Part shown: positions 63,936 through 64,000 of the stretch, in pieces
How positions within the stretch are numbered: position 1 is the stretch's first letter
Layout of the letters: each line of letters starts with the position of its first letter
Source: SB25 sp029560875
GTDB lineage: Bacteria; Bacteroidota; Bacteroidia; Bacteroidales; Tenuifilaceae
Direction of reading: 5' to 3'
Assembly: GCA_035388225.1 (NCBI GenBank)
Contig: DAOOPM010000018.1
Location: 14,094-78,093, forward strand
Length of the DNA stretch: 64,000 nt
Notes under the pieces: generated by a model
Database searches by the model: none
What the model saw: the letters and a program-made list of their open reading frames with translations, nothing else
Told to the model about the DNA's origin: nothing
Made by a program: the position numbers and the translations under genes

Positions 63936-64000
63936 AATTTTTTAAAATCATTAGTAACCGACAAAACATTTTAATCAACAGGATGGTCAACCGAAGTTAA

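Overview
The window looks like a chromosomal stretch of an anaerobic or microaerophilic Bacteroidota bacterium, most likely in or near the order Bacteroidales. Four observations support this. There is a complete type IX secretion core (porP, gldK, gldL, gldM, gldN). One secreted leucine-rich-repeat protein carries a C-terminal T9SS sorting domain. Many intergenic gaps hold Bacteroidota-type promoters (TTTG, 18-20 nt, TAnnTTTG). The DNA is moderately AT-rich with weak Shine-Dalgarno sequences. I saw no rRNA, tRNA, CRISPR array, integrase, transposase or phage genes.

Layout. (1) 1-8364, minus: the first ~2,788 codons of a giant secreted adhesin-like protein that runs off the left edge; it has a signal peptide, Ig-like segments, 14 Calx-beta-type repeats of ~112 residues and tandem-95/cadherin-like repeats. 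(2) 8.7-11.2 kb: M20 amidohydrolase and a DUF1573 exported protein. (3) 11.3-17.1 kb, plus: MeaB-type GTPase, a ThiF-like adenylyltransferase with a ThiS/MoaD-like carrier, a FtsB/DivIC-like protein, aldose 1-epimerase and a large tungsten aldehyde:ferredoxin oxidoreductase. (4) 17.2-18.9 kb: unrecognised secreted protein. (5) 18.9-25.9 kb, minus: ABC-2 type exporter (two permeases, adaptor, TolC-like protein, TetR regulator, no ATPase), then an ECF sigma operon. (6) 26-27.4 kb: AAA/DUF4143 ATPase bracketed by two copies of a palindrome also present at 17.1 kb. (7) 27.4-30.4 kb: small membrane protein and a zinc-type ABC importer. (8) 30.5-33.7 kb: 27-repeat LRR protein. (9) 33.9-40.7 kb: DUF3352-like protein, L-serine dehydratase, an unusual membrane sugar transferase, TPR lipoprotein. 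(10) 40.7-45.2 kb: a sulfur/Fe-S module (DUF134 regulator, NifX-like protein, DsrE-like, TusE/DsrC-like, DUF1641, sulfide:quinone-reductase-like flavoprotein, Crp/Fnr regulator). (11) 45.2-47.9 kb: MlaF/MlaE and mannose-1-phosphate guanylyltransferase. (12) 48-57.8 kb, minus: T9SS core, a degenerate ureohydrolase and topoisomerase I. (13) 58-63.9 kb: PBP1A, a fused dipeptide-type ABC ATPase, a FAD protein and a membrane protein.

How the parts fit. The T9SS core would export the LRR protein and probably the giant adhesin. ManC, the sugar transferase and Mla proteins fit envelope building. The AOR, serine dehydratase, SQR-like operon and Crp/Fnr regulator with a perfect FNR-type palindrome just upstream of its start fit anaerobic, low-potential redox metabolism. 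The best candidates for something not well described are the sulfur/Fe-S module with its two unusual regulatory sites, the AOR with an altered cluster motif beside a ThiF/ThiS pair, the sugar transferase with an inserted methyltransferase-like domain, and the palindrome-bracketed ATPase. All functions are assigned from sequence reading alone; no database search was run.
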